Source: an uncultured Mollicutes bacterium (GTDB lineage Bacteria > Bacillota_I > Bacilli_A > RFN20 > CAG-826). Taken from it: a stretch of DNA of 53,577 bases. The notes under the pieces are model-generated. The model was not told where the DNA came from and searched no databases. It saw only the letters and a list, made by a program, of their open reading frames with translations. The stretch covers positions 1 to 53,577 of the forward strand of contig UQOB01000002.1 in NCBI GenBank assembly GCA_900542595.1. Direction: 5' to 3'. This document shows positions 8,215 to 16,644 of this stretch, piece after piece. A program made the translations under genes and the position numbers. Within the stretch, counting starts at the first letter, position 1; each line of letters opens with the position of its first letter.

Positions 8215-8965
8215 GATCGATAATCTCCCAGAAAGCGCAGGCGATGTTATCGGTGCCCCCATTATGATTGGCTTCCAAAATAAGGTTTTGCACCTTTTGG
8301 TCCGCTCGTTCATCGGTGGTGACAACCGCTAAGATCTCCCGATCCTTTAAATTATTATATAATCCATCAGAACAGAGAAGAATTTTTTCCCCGTTATATT
8401 TCTTGTGAGTCAAGGTGTAAGAAAGGGAAGGATGGATGCCTAAAGCATTTAAAAGGACGTGTCTCTTTTCATGGACTTTCGCTTGTTCTTCGGTGATTTC
8501 CCCGGTGGAAACTAAGTAATTAACATAGGTTTGGTCTTTGGTTAATTGGATTAAGTTCCCATCTTTAATGATATAGGCTCTGGAATCCCCGATATTGCAG
8601 ATGAAGATATTTCGCCCGTCAATTAAACAAGCCACTAAGGTGGTTCCCATCCCTTCATAGTTACTATTTTTAATGGAATTGGTATAGATTAAATCATTAG
8701 CTTCTTTTAAAGCTTTTGCGAACCAGCGTTTGGTTAAGAAACCGGAACTATGTTGTTTCTTGCGCTCGAAGCTTTTAATCATGCTGTCGACCGCCATTTT
8801 GCTCGCTAGTTCCCCTTTTTTCTCACCGCCCATCCCGTCGCAGACAATCAAAAAGACTTCGCCATAAGCGTTCATGCTAACCATCGCTTGGTCTTCGTTA
8901 TCTTCCCTCACGCGGCCCTTGTTAGTTTTGTAAGCATATGTCCCATGAAAATCACGCTTTTTCAT
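8198..8965 (-). CDS. prpC: PP2C-family protein phosphatase
   Basis: Metal-dependent Ser/Thr phosphatase that reverses PrkC phosphorylation. Motifs in order: TNKGRVREDNED, VCDGMGG with a metal-binding Asp, GDSRAY, LLCSDGLYNNL, and the terminal GGTDNIA. Its 255 aa is normal for PrpC/Stp. It overlaps rlmN by four bases and prkC by 17, so kinase and phosphatase are translated from the same message. Confidence 0.95.
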   Translation of the reverse strand: MKKRDFHGTYAYKTNKGRVREDNEDQAMVSMNAYGEVFLIVCDGMGGEKKGELASKMAVDSMIKSFERKKQHSSGFLTKRWFAKALKEANDLIYTNSIKNSNYEGMGTTLVACLIDGRNIFICNIGDSRAYIIKDGNLIQLTKDQTYVNYLVSTGEITEEQAKVHEKRHVLLNALGIHPSLSYTLTHKKYNGEKILLCSDGLYNNLKDREILAVVTTDERADQKVQNLILEANHNGGTDNIACAFWEIIDHDTNW

Positions 8966-10005
8966 GCTTTTATTTTCTCATATTTCGCTCGAAGTTGACC
9001 ACAAGCAGCTTCGATGTCGGTTCCGAATTCTTTCCGGATGGTGGCTTTTAATCCCCGTTCATTTAAAGCATCTCTAAAGCGGTGAACTTGGTTATTGCTC
9101 GGCCGCATAAAGTTTTTTTCGGTAACTGGGTTAATCGGGATTAAATTAACGTAACAGAAAATATCTTTCAGTAGTTTTGTCAGTTCAATCGCATCCTCGA
9201 TTGAGTCATTGAAATCTTTAATCAAAATGTATTCGATAGTGATCCGTCTTCCGGCGACTTTTTGGTATTCCTTTAAGGCGCTTAAAAGTTCATCAAGGGA
9301 GATTTTTCTGGCAATCGGCATGATTTGTTTGCGCTTTTCATCGTTCGGAGCGTGTAAACTGATCGCTAAATTTAAGGGAAGCTTTTCATCTTTATATCTT
9401 AAGATGCCTTCCGTTAAACCGCAGGTGGAAATGGTTAAATGACGAGCCCCGATATTAAAAGCTTTCGGGTCATTAGCAATCTTTAAGAACTTAAGGCAGT
9501 TATCGTAGTTATCGAATGGTTCTCCAGTTCCCATGATGACGATGTGGCTAACTCGGTCTTCCCCTCGTTCATCTAAGATTTGATCCATCAATAAAACTTG
9601 CCCTAAAAGTTCATGGACTTCTAAACCGCGGACTTTTCTAAAGAGGCCACTCGCGCAGAAAGCGCAGCCCATCGAGCAACCGACTTCACTGCTGACGCAG
9701 ATGGCGTTTCCGTAGTCGTATGGCATAAGAGCGGTCTCGACTTTACTCCCATCTTCCATCTTAAGAAGGAGCTTAATCGTGCCGTCTTTCGCCACTCTTT
9801 GCTCGATGATTTCCGGTAACTTTAAAGAAAAATTTTGTTCAAGCTTTTCTCTTAAGGCAACCGAAAGATTAGTCATCTCACTAAAGGAGAAGACCCGTTT
9901 ATCATAAATCCAGTCGTAGATTTGTTTAGCGCGAAAACTCGATTCCCCAATCTCTTTAAAGTAAGCTTCGAGCTCCGGTAAGGTGTAATCGAGAATCGAA
10001 GTCAT
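8962..10005 (-). CDS. rlmN: 23S rRNA (A2503-C2)/tRNA (A37-C2) methyltransferase
   Basis: Radical-SAM enzyme that methylates A2503 of 23S rRNA and A37 of some tRNAs. The 347-aa protein has the CSMGCAFC 4Fe-4S motif (Cys-x3-Cys-x2-Cys), MGTGEPFDNYDN, and near the C-terminus FGTDIEAACGQLRA with the methyl-carrying Cys of the ACGQL motif. Its start overlaps the upstream gene stop by one base (TAATG). Confidence 0.96.
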   Translation of the reverse strand: MTSILDYTLPELEAYFKEIGESSFRAKQIYDWIYDKRVFSFSEMTNLSVALREKLEQNFSLKLPEIIEQRVAKDGTIKLLLKMEDGSKVETALMPYDYGNAICVSSEVGCSMGCAFCASGLFRKVRGLEVHELLGQVLLMDQILDERGEDRVSHIVIMGTGEPFDNYDNCLKFLKIANDPKAFNIGARHLTISTCGLTEGILRYKDEKLPLNLAISLHAPNDEKRKQIMPIARKISLDELLSALKEYQKVAGRRITIEYILIKDFNDSIEDAIELTKLLKDIFCYVNLIPINPVTEKNFMRPSNNQVHRFRDALNERGLKATIRKEFGTDIEAACGQLRAKYEKIKA

Positions 10006-11372
10006 TATTTTTGTCCTTGCATTAAAGGAACACTTTCGCTTTGGGGGGCTTGGGCTTGAATGATGGCAGGATCGGCCGCAACTGCGGTGTTTTCATCCTT
10101 CTGCATCACGCAGTAGAAAAGGTTGCCGCGGACAGTGAAGTCACCTTTACACGGGAAAAGTTGTTCCATTTTCACGATATGGAATTCTGGGTGATTAGCG
10201 ACAAACTTATTGATTTGTTCTTCCCCTTCTTTCTTATCGATAGTGTTGACGAAATAAAGGAGAGTTCCTTTATTGTTGACGTATTTACTGACCCCTTCTA
10301 AGGCGTCTTCTTGTCTCTTTAAGATTTCGTCGATTTTCGAAGTATCGAAGTTAACGAAATAACCAGGATTGGTGGTGATTAAATCAAAGAAGGTGTTATC
10401 GGGAGCGCAGATGGCTAAATCGACAGGTCTCGAAATCGAAGCTTCCATCGCGTTCGGTTTAGCGCTGAAGAAATTAACATTGGTTAAACGGTTCTTTTTA
10501 ATCGTGTTCTTAATCACTTCATAACCATGGGTGGACGGCACTGCGAGATTCATCCCAACCGTGTTGCCGTAGGTTTCTAAGAGTTCTTTTAAGACATTCT
10601 TATTAGCGGCATTGCCGTTATAGATTAACAGTTCACTCGGTTCACTGATCGTGTAGGTATCGAGTAAATGTTTAACGACGGGTTTAATTTCATAGAGCAA
10701 GCCGTTCCGGAATTCATCGAGGGTGTATAAACTCTTACTGCCTTTATAAAGTAAGAGGTTAGGAATCTCGGTTTCTTCGAGGATGCCCTTATATTTTTCT
10801 AAGAGGGTTTCGATTTTAATCCGGCTGGTTCTCACTCTTAAGGTGGTGAGAGGAGGATTAATATAGTTCTTCAGGACATTGAAAGTCATGCTTAAGCCGA
10901 AATGATGAAGGATTTTAATCACCCACATTGGAGCGTTAAAATGGGTCATCAAATAGATTTCCATTTCTTTCTTGGTCGCTTTCTCGCCTTTATTTAAGCT
11001 GACTTGCGGCGGAAGAGCTTCCGCGTCCAAGAGGGGTTTCACGACATCTAAATGATCTTTAAAGCGTTCAAAAGCTTCCGTTTTGATTTCTTCTTTCGCT
11101 TTCGGGTCTTTCCCAAGTTTACTGACAAATAAAGCCGCTAAAACGATGAGAAGATAACGGATATCTTGTTCATCGACCTTGCCTTCTAAGGGTTTTAAAA
11201 GGTAACGAAGACGATAATAGTGAGTGATCACGTACCGGAAAATAAAGATGCTATCACGGTGCGCTGCCCTGTCTTCTTTCGTCTTAAATGTCTTATCAAT
11301 GGTGGTGAAGAAGTTATCTCTTTCATCTAAGAAACCATTGAGAGCTTGCCCCGCTAAAGTAATGTTTTCCAT
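10005..11372 (-). CDS. RsmB-like protein lacking the methyltransferase catalytic residues
   Basis: 455 aa with RsmB (16S rRNA m5C967 methyltransferase) architecture and in the rsmB slot before rlmN. Residues 1-130 are helical and NusB-like; NAPMWVIKILHHFG and PLTTLRVRTSRI match the conserved linker segments; the end PCKGDFTVRGNLFYCVMQK resembles the RsmB C-terminus. The core is degraded. The SAM loop (normally DLCAAPGGKT) reads LLIYNGNAANKN near residue 247; the PCSGTG catalytic-Cys motif reads TTNPGYFVNFD near 334; the second Cys motif YATCS reads YFVNTID near 372. It therefore probably does not methylate; RNA binding or scaffolding is a guess. The frame is intact, so it is not a simple pseudogene. 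Confidence 0.75.
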   Translation of the reverse strand: MENITLAGQALNGFLDERDNFFTTIDKTFKTKEDRAAHRDSIFIFRYVITHYYRLRYLLKPLEGKVDEQDIRYLLIVLAALFVSKLGKDPKAKEEIKTEAFERFKDHLDVVKPLLDAEALPPQVSLNKGEKATKKEMEIYLMTHFNAPMWVIKILHHFGLSMTFNVLKNYINPPLTTLRVRTSRIKIETLLEKYKGILEETEIPNLLLYKGSKSLYTLDEFRNGLLYEIKPVVKHLLDTYTISEPSELLIYNGNAANKNVLKELLETYGNTVGMNLAVPSTHGYEVIKNTIKKNRLTNVNFFSAKPNAMEASISRPVDLAICAPDNTFFDLITTNPGYFVNFDTSKIDEILKRQEDALEGVSKYVNNKGTLLYFVNTIDKKEGEEQINKFVANHPEFHIVKMEQLFPCKGDFTVRGNLFYCVMQKDENTAVAADPAIIQAQAPQSESVPLMQGQK

Positions 11373-11386
11373 GTTCGGTTGATCTC

Positions 11387-11878
11387 CTACTTTTTATTTT
11401 TATCGTCATAGAGACGATTGAGCTCATCGATATGACCTTCGAAGACATTGCCGGTATGGATTTCTTCATCGTCATCGCTATCGGCTTCATAGTCTTGGTC
11501 ATCTTTATCGTCATTGAAGGAAACGATGTTCTTCTCCTCGATAAATCGAGGGTAGTCATCGTTAATCAGCTGATAAGTATGTTCTTCTTCAAAGTAATGG
11601 AATTGGATATTGAGATTGATGGAGAAGTCCTTCAAAGTCTTCATCAAATAAGTCGCAACTTTTTCTTCTAATCTTTCGTATTTATGGGGAGCGAGGACGA
11701 TGACTAAAGTGTCCCAACTCACCTGTTCCACTCCTTTATGGAAAAGGACACTCTGCGGAGCGTAGAAGGAAATATCATCTTCTTCCGTTTCGAAAAGCGA
11801 GGCGAGATTAGCCGTGTGGTTTTTGGAATAATGGCCGGTCACATATTGATCAAGGCCGAGGATTGCGATGGTTATCAT
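11387..11878 (-). CDS. Unknown acidic protein in the def-fmt position
   Basis: 163 aa, not recognised. The N-terminal 100 residues look folded (alternating hydrophobic strands such as MITIAILGLDQYVTG, WDTLVIVLAP). The C-terminal 40 residues are strongly acidic (DDKDDQDYEADSDDDEE) and probably disordered. No signal peptide, membrane helix or catalytic motif is visible. It is the first gene of the operon leading to rlmN and prkC, and lies where def and fmt usually sit between priA and rsmB. The deviant RsmB-like gene follows 14 bases later, so the two may act together (inference). Confidence 0.7.
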   Translation of the reverse strand: MITIAILGLDQYVTGHYSKNHTANLASLFETEEDDISFYAPQSVLFHKGVEQVSWDTLVIVLAPHKYERLEEKVATYLMKTLKDFSINLNIQFHYFEEEHTYQLINDDYPRFIEEKNIVSFNDDKDDQDYEADSDDDEEIHTGNVFEGHIDELNRLYDDKNKK

Positions 11879-11891
11879 AAATTTTCTTTCG

Positions 11892-11908
11892 TTGTGATTA
11901 TATCACAA
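11892..11908 (-). promoter_or_regulatory. Palindromic operator over the -10 box of the rsmB-like/rlmN/prkC operon
   Basis: Perfect inverted repeat TTGTGAT-TAT-ATCACAA. Read on the minus strand it contains a perfect TATAAT (11897-11902) preceded by TG at the extended -10 position, 18 bases upstream of the ATG at 11878. The arms resemble Crp/Fnr-type half sites (TGTGA/TCACA) but with a shorter spacer. Placement across the -10 box suggests repression. Confidence 0.6.
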
Positions 11909-11947
11909 GAATCCGAGTGGAAAAGACTTTTAAAAGAATGTAAAGCA

Positions 11948-14149
11948 CTAATAATCCATGGGGTCAGCGTTAACTTGGAGAGAGATCTTACCTCCACTTT
12001 TATAAGTTTGAAGAAGGTTTCGTAAAACGGAACGGGTTTCTTCTTGGTTTTTGGTCTTGATGATGATTTGCTTTCGGAATTTCCCGTCCATCATCGAATA
12101 GTATGGGGTGAAGGGTCCAATTACTTTATCATTAGGTAGCTCTTTTCTTAGGTAATCACGGATACTGATGGCTTCGTTCATCGTCTCTTCGTTTTCTTTA
12201 CCTTTCACGATCAATAAGTAAAGGAAGAAATATGGAGGATTTTGATTGAGATAACGTTCCCTCATCTCTCGTTTATAGAAGGTATCGTAATCCTGCTTCG
12301 CTCCTAGGGTTATCGCGTAGTGATCAGGGTTAAAAGTTTGGATTAAGGCTTCACCTTTTAAGGAACTCCTACCGCTGCGTCCGACCATTTGACTGATCAG
12401 TTCAAAACTTCTTTCGCTCGCCCGGAAAGTGGGCAAAGTGAGCCCGATGTCCGCGAGAACGACAGCGGATAAAGTAACATACGGGAAGTCATGCCCTTTC
12501 GCGATAATCTGGGTGCCTAAAAGGATGTCGTATTTCCTCTCGTAGAAATCTCTTAAGAGTTTCGATGTTTCGAAAGAGAGACGTGAGATATCGCTATCGA
12601 GACGAGCAATCTTTTTATCAGGGAAAAGAGTGTGTAAATCTTCTTCCACTCTTTCAATTCCAAAACCGACTCGCCTGAAGTTTCTCGCTCCACAGACAGG
12701 GCAAGCTTTTGGGAATTCTTCCACGTGCCCACAGTGGTGACATTTAAGGAGATTGTCGCTTCGGTGGTAGGTTAGAACGGAACCGCAGTCAGGGCAGGTC
12801 ATCATGTGGTTACAGTTAGCGCAGTTAACCCCAGTCCAGTAACCCCTTCTATTCATTAAGAGTAAAACCTGTTCCCCTTTTGAAAGCTTTTCGTTGATTT
12901 TTTCAATGAGGGGTAAACTGAGCTTATCACTCAAATTTCCAAAAATATGTGGGGTTTTTAAATCGATAATTTGATAATCGATTTTTATATTGCCGTTAAT
13001 TCTTTCCTTTAAAAGGTAATATCCATACTTCCCTTTTAACGCTCTCGCGCGGGTTTCAAAAGAGGGGGTTGCACTTCCTAAAACTACTTTCGCTCCTGTG
13101 ATGTTCGCTCTTAAAATCGCCGCTTCTCTCGCGTGGTAGAAAGGGGGAACGTCTTGCTTATAACTTTCAACATGCTCTTCATCAATGATGATGAGTTTAA
13201 GATTTTTAATCGGTGAGAAGACCGCGCTCCTCGCTCCAATCGCGACCTTCGCCTTTCCGTCCCGCATCTTCCGGTATTCGTCATAACGTTCGCTAGGAGT
13301 TAAACCGGAGTGAAGGATGGCTACTTGATCACCGAATCTGTTTTTTAAGAGGCTGACTAACCTCGGTGTTAAACTGATTTCGGGGACGAGATAAATAATG
13401 CCGGCATCTTCCTTTAAATAATGTTCAATTAAGTGAAGATAGATTTCCGTTTTACCGCTACCGGTGACACCTTCGATTAAGAAAACATTCTGGGGAGCAT
13501 TTAGCACCGCTTCCATCGCTTCTTGTTGTTTAGGAGTTAAAACTTTCTTCTCATAATCGAAGCTTTCATCCATCACTCTTAAGCGGTAATGTTCACGTTT
13601 CTTAAGTTTAAAATAGCCATTATCCAAAAGCTTTTTAACAATAGAGGGACTACCGGCTTCTTTCTTAGGCACCGGTTGATGAAGAGCCACTAGACGATAA
13701 ATTTCTTTTTGTTTAGGAGTAAGAGTTTCATCCTCCGCTTTATCAGTGACTAAGAAATAATCGTATTTAATCTTTGGTCCTTTTAAGGCTGTTCTTTTCG
13801 GGGACAAAGATAAAGGCAACATCGCTTGAAGAACGGTCATTAAAGGGGACACATAGTATTCACTCACTTGTTTAGCGAGTTCTAAGAGTTCATCACTCAA
13901 CAAAGCGTCTTCATCGATGATATCTTCATCCATGATTTCCTTATAGGCGATAGAGGAATTATCGATGATTTCATCGATATTATCTTGTTTTTCTTCCACT
14001 CCCACCACAAAACCAACGGAAGGACGATGATTGAAATCAATCTTCACTCTTCCGTAAAGGGGGATCTTTCTCTTACCTTTATATAGATAATAAAAAGGTC
14101 GGTTTAAGTCCCAGGCCTGGTATTCGGTTAAAACACTGATGAGTTTCAC
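11948..14149 (-). CDS. priA: Primosomal protein N', replication restart helicase
   Basis: 3'-5' DNA helicase that reloads the replisome at stalled forks. The 733-aa protein has the N-terminal 3'BD, Walker A GVTGSGKTEIYLH near residue 230, Walker B IIDEEH, and the zinc-binding insert with four CxxC pairs (CANC, CPDC, CHHC, CPVC), then the C-terminal helicase domain (ARLDSD, GTQIIAKGHDFP, QMVGRSGR). Seven bases separate it from gmk; rpoZ and coaBC, often between them in Firmicutes, are not present. Confidence 0.96.
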   Translation of the reverse strand: MKLISVLTEYQAWDLNRPFYYLYKGKRKIPLYGRVKIDFNHRPSVGFVVGVEEKQDNIDEIIDNSSIAYKEIMDEDIIDEDALLSDELLELAKQVSEYYVSPLMTVLQAMLPLSLSPKRTALKGPKIKYDYFLVTDKAEDETLTPKQKEIYRLVALHQPVPKKEAGSPSIVKKLLDNGYFKLKKREHYRLRVMDESFDYEKKVLTPKQQEAMEAVLNAPQNVFLIEGVTGSGKTEIYLHLIEHYLKEDAGIIYLVPEISLTPRLVSLLKNRFGDQVAILHSGLTPSERYDEYRKMRDGKAKVAIGARSAVFSPIKNLKLIIIDEEHVESYKQDVPPFYHAREAAILRANITGAKVVLGSATPSFETRARALKGKYGYYLLKERINGNIKIDYQIIDLKTPHIFGNLSDKLSLPLIEKINEKLSKGEQVLLLMNRRGYWTGVNCANCNHMMTCPDCGSVLTYHRSDNLLKCHHCGHVEEFPKACPVCGARNFRRVGFGIERVEEDLHTLFPDKKIARLDSDISRLSFETSKLLRDFYERKYDILLGTQIIAKGHDFPYVTLSAVVLADIGLTLPTFRASERSFELISQMVGRSGRSSLKGEALIQTFNPDHYAITLGAKQDYDTFYKREMRERYLNQNPPYFFLYLLIVKGKENEETMNEAISIRDYLRKELPNDKVIGPFTPYYSMMDGKFRKQIIIKTKNQEETRSVLRNLLQTYKSGGKISLQVNADPMDY

Positions 14150-14156
14150 AACTCAA

Positions 14157-14735
14157 TTATAAAGTTTTTTCAATTTCTTGACGGATAATCTTTTCGATTT
14201 CGTGGGCAGCTTCATCAACATTGTTATTGATGATGGTGTGTTTATAATCTTTCGCGTACTTGAGTTCGGTCTTCGCTCGTTTTAAACGCTTTTGAATAGC
14301 TTCTTCATCTTCTGAACATCTTCCCCGGATCCGTTTTTCCAGTTCTTCTAAGCTCGGAGGTAAAAGGAAGAAAGAAAGGATATCGATATCCTTTAAAGCT
14401 TTCATCACTGTTTCCGCTCCATTAACTTCAATCTCAAGGATCACGTTCTTTCCTTCATTCATCGCATCGAAAACCGGTTGCTTTAAAGTTCCATAATTAT
14501 GTTTAACGAAAGAAGTATGTTCTAAGAAATTGCCTTCTTCCACTTGTTGTTTAAAATATTCAGGGGTAACGAAGTGATAATGAACTCCTTCAATTTCGCC
14601 CGGTCTCGGACCTCTGGTGGTTAAAGAAACACTATAAAATAAGTTCAAGGAATGGTTTTCCATGACTTTTGCCCGGATGGTGCCTTTACCGACACCGCTA
14701 GGACCAGAGATGATAATTAAAAGACCCTTTTTCAT
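14157..14735 (-). CDS. gmk: Guanylate kinase
   Basis: Phosphorylates GMP to GDP. 192 aa with the P-loop SGPSGVGKGTI at residues 10-20, then TTRGPRPGEIEGVHYHF (GMP-binding) and the lid region RIRGRCSEDEEAIQKRL. An AAAGG Shine-Dalgarno precedes the ATG by eight bases. It heads the gmk-priA pair. Confidence 0.97.
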   Translation of the reverse strand: MKKGLLIIISGPSGVGKGTIRAKVMENHSLNLFYSVSLTTRGPRPGEIEGVHYHFVTPEYFKQQVEEGNFLEHTSFVKHNYGTLKQPVFDAMNEGKNVILEIEVNGAETVMKALKDIDILSFFLLPPSLEELEKRIRGRCSEDEEAIQKRLKRAKTELKYAKDYKHTIINNNVDEAAHEIEKIIRQEIEKTL

Positions 14736-15086
14736 ATGTTTAACCTTTATTATGCAATATTATTTAAAAAAGTTCACATATAATCGAACAAAATTTGCTA
14801 TCTTTTTTCCTTTGTTAAGATTGTAATCACTAAAAATAATTGAGATTTAAAGAGATATTTCAATATTTTTGGAAAATACTTTGGAAGATAGTTTCGACTT
14901 TAAACTTTTTTCTCTTCCTTTTTTGAGACAGTTTTGCTTATAAGAAAAACAGCCCAATAATATAGCTGTTATCAAAGAATTAGTTGCGCTGAGAGGGTAA
15001 CTTCATCAGCACTGATATAAATAATCGACTTAAGTAAGTTTATATTTAGGTCTTTCACCATTGTTATCTAAAGACAGCTCAGTTAG
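14736..15086. other. AT-rich non-coding gap
   Basis: About 350 bases without an open frame of note, clearly more AT-rich than its flanks. It must hold the gmk promoter (a CATAAT-like -10 lies shortly before the gmk SD on the minus strand). A 6-bp inverted repeat AACAGC/GCTGTT (14948-14953, 14965-14970) lacks a T run. A CTGAGA and a CTGATATAAATAAT segment near 14985-15025 faintly recall TPP-riboswitch boxes, but no supporting pairing was found. Confidence 0.4.
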
Positions 15087-15609
15087 AAAGGAGAAGAAAA
15101 GGAAGTATGTCTGTACCATCTGCGGATACGTCTATGATGAAGAAAAAGAGAAAGTTCTTTTAAAGACCTTCCCGATTCTTGAATTTGTCCCTTATGTGAA
15201 ACCCCTAAGTCGGCCTTTGTTCCTATAGAAGATAAGAAAAAAGAAGAAACAAAGAAACCCACGAGAGCGCTCCCGATCGATGAGTATATGAAAAAAATCC
15301 CCACTAGCGTTATCCGCTTTGTGTAATAACTCAGCGAGAGGATGCAAAAAACAATATAAGGATGAAGAAGGCTTCCCGCTCCTCACAGCGAAATTCCGCT
15401 TAGTGGCCGCTATCGAAAAGCACCACGAAGAGCGGTATCGGAAACTCTTACATAACGTCGAGAAAAAAGAAACCTTCCAAAAGAGCGAAGTTAAGATCTG
15501 GGAATGCCGGAACTGCGGTCACCTTGTCATTGGTACCAAAGCGTCGGAAATCTGTCCGACCTGTGGCTACGCTCAAAGCTTCTTCGAACTTAACTGCGAA
15601 AACTATTAA
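15087..15609 (+). pseudogene. Rubrerythrin pseudogene (rubredoxin-first type)
   Basis: Remains of a peroxide-scavenging rubrerythrin with rubredoxin domains at both ends. After an SD-like GAAAGGAG (15086-15093) with no ATG, the frame reads KYVCTICGYVYDEE, a rubredoxin start. A one-base loss near 15157-15158 shifts the frame to FKDLPDS-stop-ICPLCETPKSAF; the stop TGA (15180-15182) replaces the invariant rubredoxin Trp. Most of the first half of the ferritin-like bundle is then missing, and a third frame from about 15301 gives the C-terminal part: FRLVAAIEKHHEERYRKLL with iron-ligand Glu/His residues, then the rubredoxin domain CRNCGHL...CPTCG. Three independent lesions make function unlikely; it may be a recently lost oxidative-stress gene. 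Confidence 0.85.
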
Positions 15610-15625
15610 TCCTCCAAGGTTAATA

Positions 15626-15651
15626 AAAAGAGCTCCTGAGGGAGCTCTTTT
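15626..15651. terminator. Bidirectional rho-independent terminator
   Basis: Perfect 11-bp stem (15626-15636 with 15641-15651, loop TGAG) built on GAGCTCC, with T runs on either strand. It lies between the rubrerythrin remnant and the convergent degV gene and can serve both. Confidence 0.88.
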
Positions 15652-15675
15652 CTGTTTAAAATCGTGAAATAATAA

Positions 15676-15718
15676 TTTTAATGAGGTTTTTACAAAGATA
15701 ATCAGTTTTTATTCTTCC
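15676..15718. repeat. Copy A of a ~40-bp dispersed repeat
   Basis: The segment around GAGGTTTTTACAAAGATAA followed by a T-rich tract and CCGG resembles 48959-49001 (copy B), about three quarters identical by eye. Both copies lie about 30 bases after a terminator. Copy A runs into the last codons of degV. Confidence 0.35.
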
Positions 15719-16560
15719 GGTAAATCCGTTAAAAATTGGACCCCTAAGGCTTTCGGTCCGGCGTGGTAAGAGTTGGTCGGACAAGCTTTGGTGGTGACGA
15801 CTTGTTGGAAGCCGAAGGAATAAAGATAGTCTTGAATCATCTTGAGGTCGCTTTCTTCCGCGGTCGAATAGTTGATGAAACACATCGACTTATCGATGAC
15901 GGGATAAGAAGCTAAATGGTCTTTCACATAGTTCATTACACATTTGGTGTAAGTACCTCTATATTTCTTCCCGATAATGAATTTTCCTTCTTTATCGCAC
16001 ATGATGACCGGTTTAATATGGAGTAAGTTCGCCCCAAACAAGGCAAGTTTCGAACATCTCCCGCCCTTTTGTAAGAAATAAAGGGTGTCGATGATGAAGG
16101 AACATTTTGCGTTCTCTCTTCTTCTTAAGAGTTCTTTCTTAATTTCTTCAAAGCTCTTACCCTTTTGAATCAATTGGTAAGCATAAATAGCGAGTAAGGC
16201 GATTTCACCGCTGGTACCGTGGCTATCGAGGACGAAGATATTTGGATCTTCATGGGACGCTACTACCGCGTTCGGGTAACCGCTACTTAACCCGCTGGAA
16301 ATGGTGAAGTGAATGATTTGGTCGGCTCCACTTCTCTTTAAAGTTTGAAAATGGTTTTCTAACTCCTCAATATTCACCGCTGCTGTGTGACAAAGTTTTC
16401 CGCTTGTTTTAGTGAATTCAAAGAGTTCTTCATTAGTGAATTCGTTATCAAGATAGGTGACACCTTCTTTTTCAAGGTGGAAATGAACAATCTTGATTCC
16501 GTATTTGTTGAGTAATTCAGGTGTTAAATCAATAGTGCTTTCTGCGCTTAAGGCAATCAT
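15709..16560 (-). CDS. DegV-family fatty-acid-binding protein
   Basis: Binds long-chain fatty acids; in some Firmicutes DegV proteins are FakB subunits that present acyl chains to the kinase FakA. The 283-aa sequence has SAESTIDLTPELLNKYGIKI at the N-terminus, HTAAVN, the TISSGLSSGYPNA ligand loop and GGRCSKLALFGANLLHIKP in the second domain. An in-frame ATG 18 bases upstream has no SD; ATG at 16560 follows GGGAGG at the right spacing and is preferred. fakA is not in the window, so FakB function is inference. Confidence 0.88.
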   Translation of the reverse strand: MIALSAESTIDLTPELLNKYGIKIVHFHLEKEGVTYLDNEFTNEELFEFTKTSGKLCHTAAVNIEELENHFQTLKRSGADQIIHFTISSGLSSGYPNAVVASHEDPNIFVLDSHGTSGEIALLAIYAYQLIQKGKSFEEIKKELLRRRENAKCSFIIDTLYFLQKGGRCSKLALFGANLLHIKPVIMCDKEGKFIIGKKYRGTYTKCVMNYVKDHLASYPVIDKSMCFINYSTAEESDLKMIQDYLYSFGFQQVVTTKACPTNSYHAGPKALGVQFLTDLPEE

Positions 16561-16628
16561 AAGGCCCCTCCCAAGCACAATACCATATCTTGTTTTAAAT
16601 ACTAGGTCAACAAAAATGCATCGGTGGT

Positions 16629-16634
16629 CTATAC
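16629..16634 (+). promoter_or_regulatory. -10 box of rqcH
   Basis: TATACT lies immediately before the candidate starts. The ATG at 16636 would be upstream of the expected transcription start; ATG at 16645 would give an almost leaderless message. There is no Shine-Dalgarno. Confidence 0.45.
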
Positions 16635-16644
16635 TATGTTCAAT

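Noticed and set aside
8215..8325. Longer N-terminus for the PrkC kinase (start at 8325)
   Set aside because: The 37 extra residues lie entirely within prpC coding sequence, look like out-of-frame translation, and the canonical kinase start follows ATG 8214.
14980..15030. Possible TPP riboswitch (CTGAGA followed by CTGATATAAATAAT)
   Set aside because: The upstream GGGGTGC partner and the P4/P5 pairings are absent, and the downstream gene is a rubrerythrin remnant unrelated to thiamine. An Infernal search with the TPP model (RF00059) would settle it.
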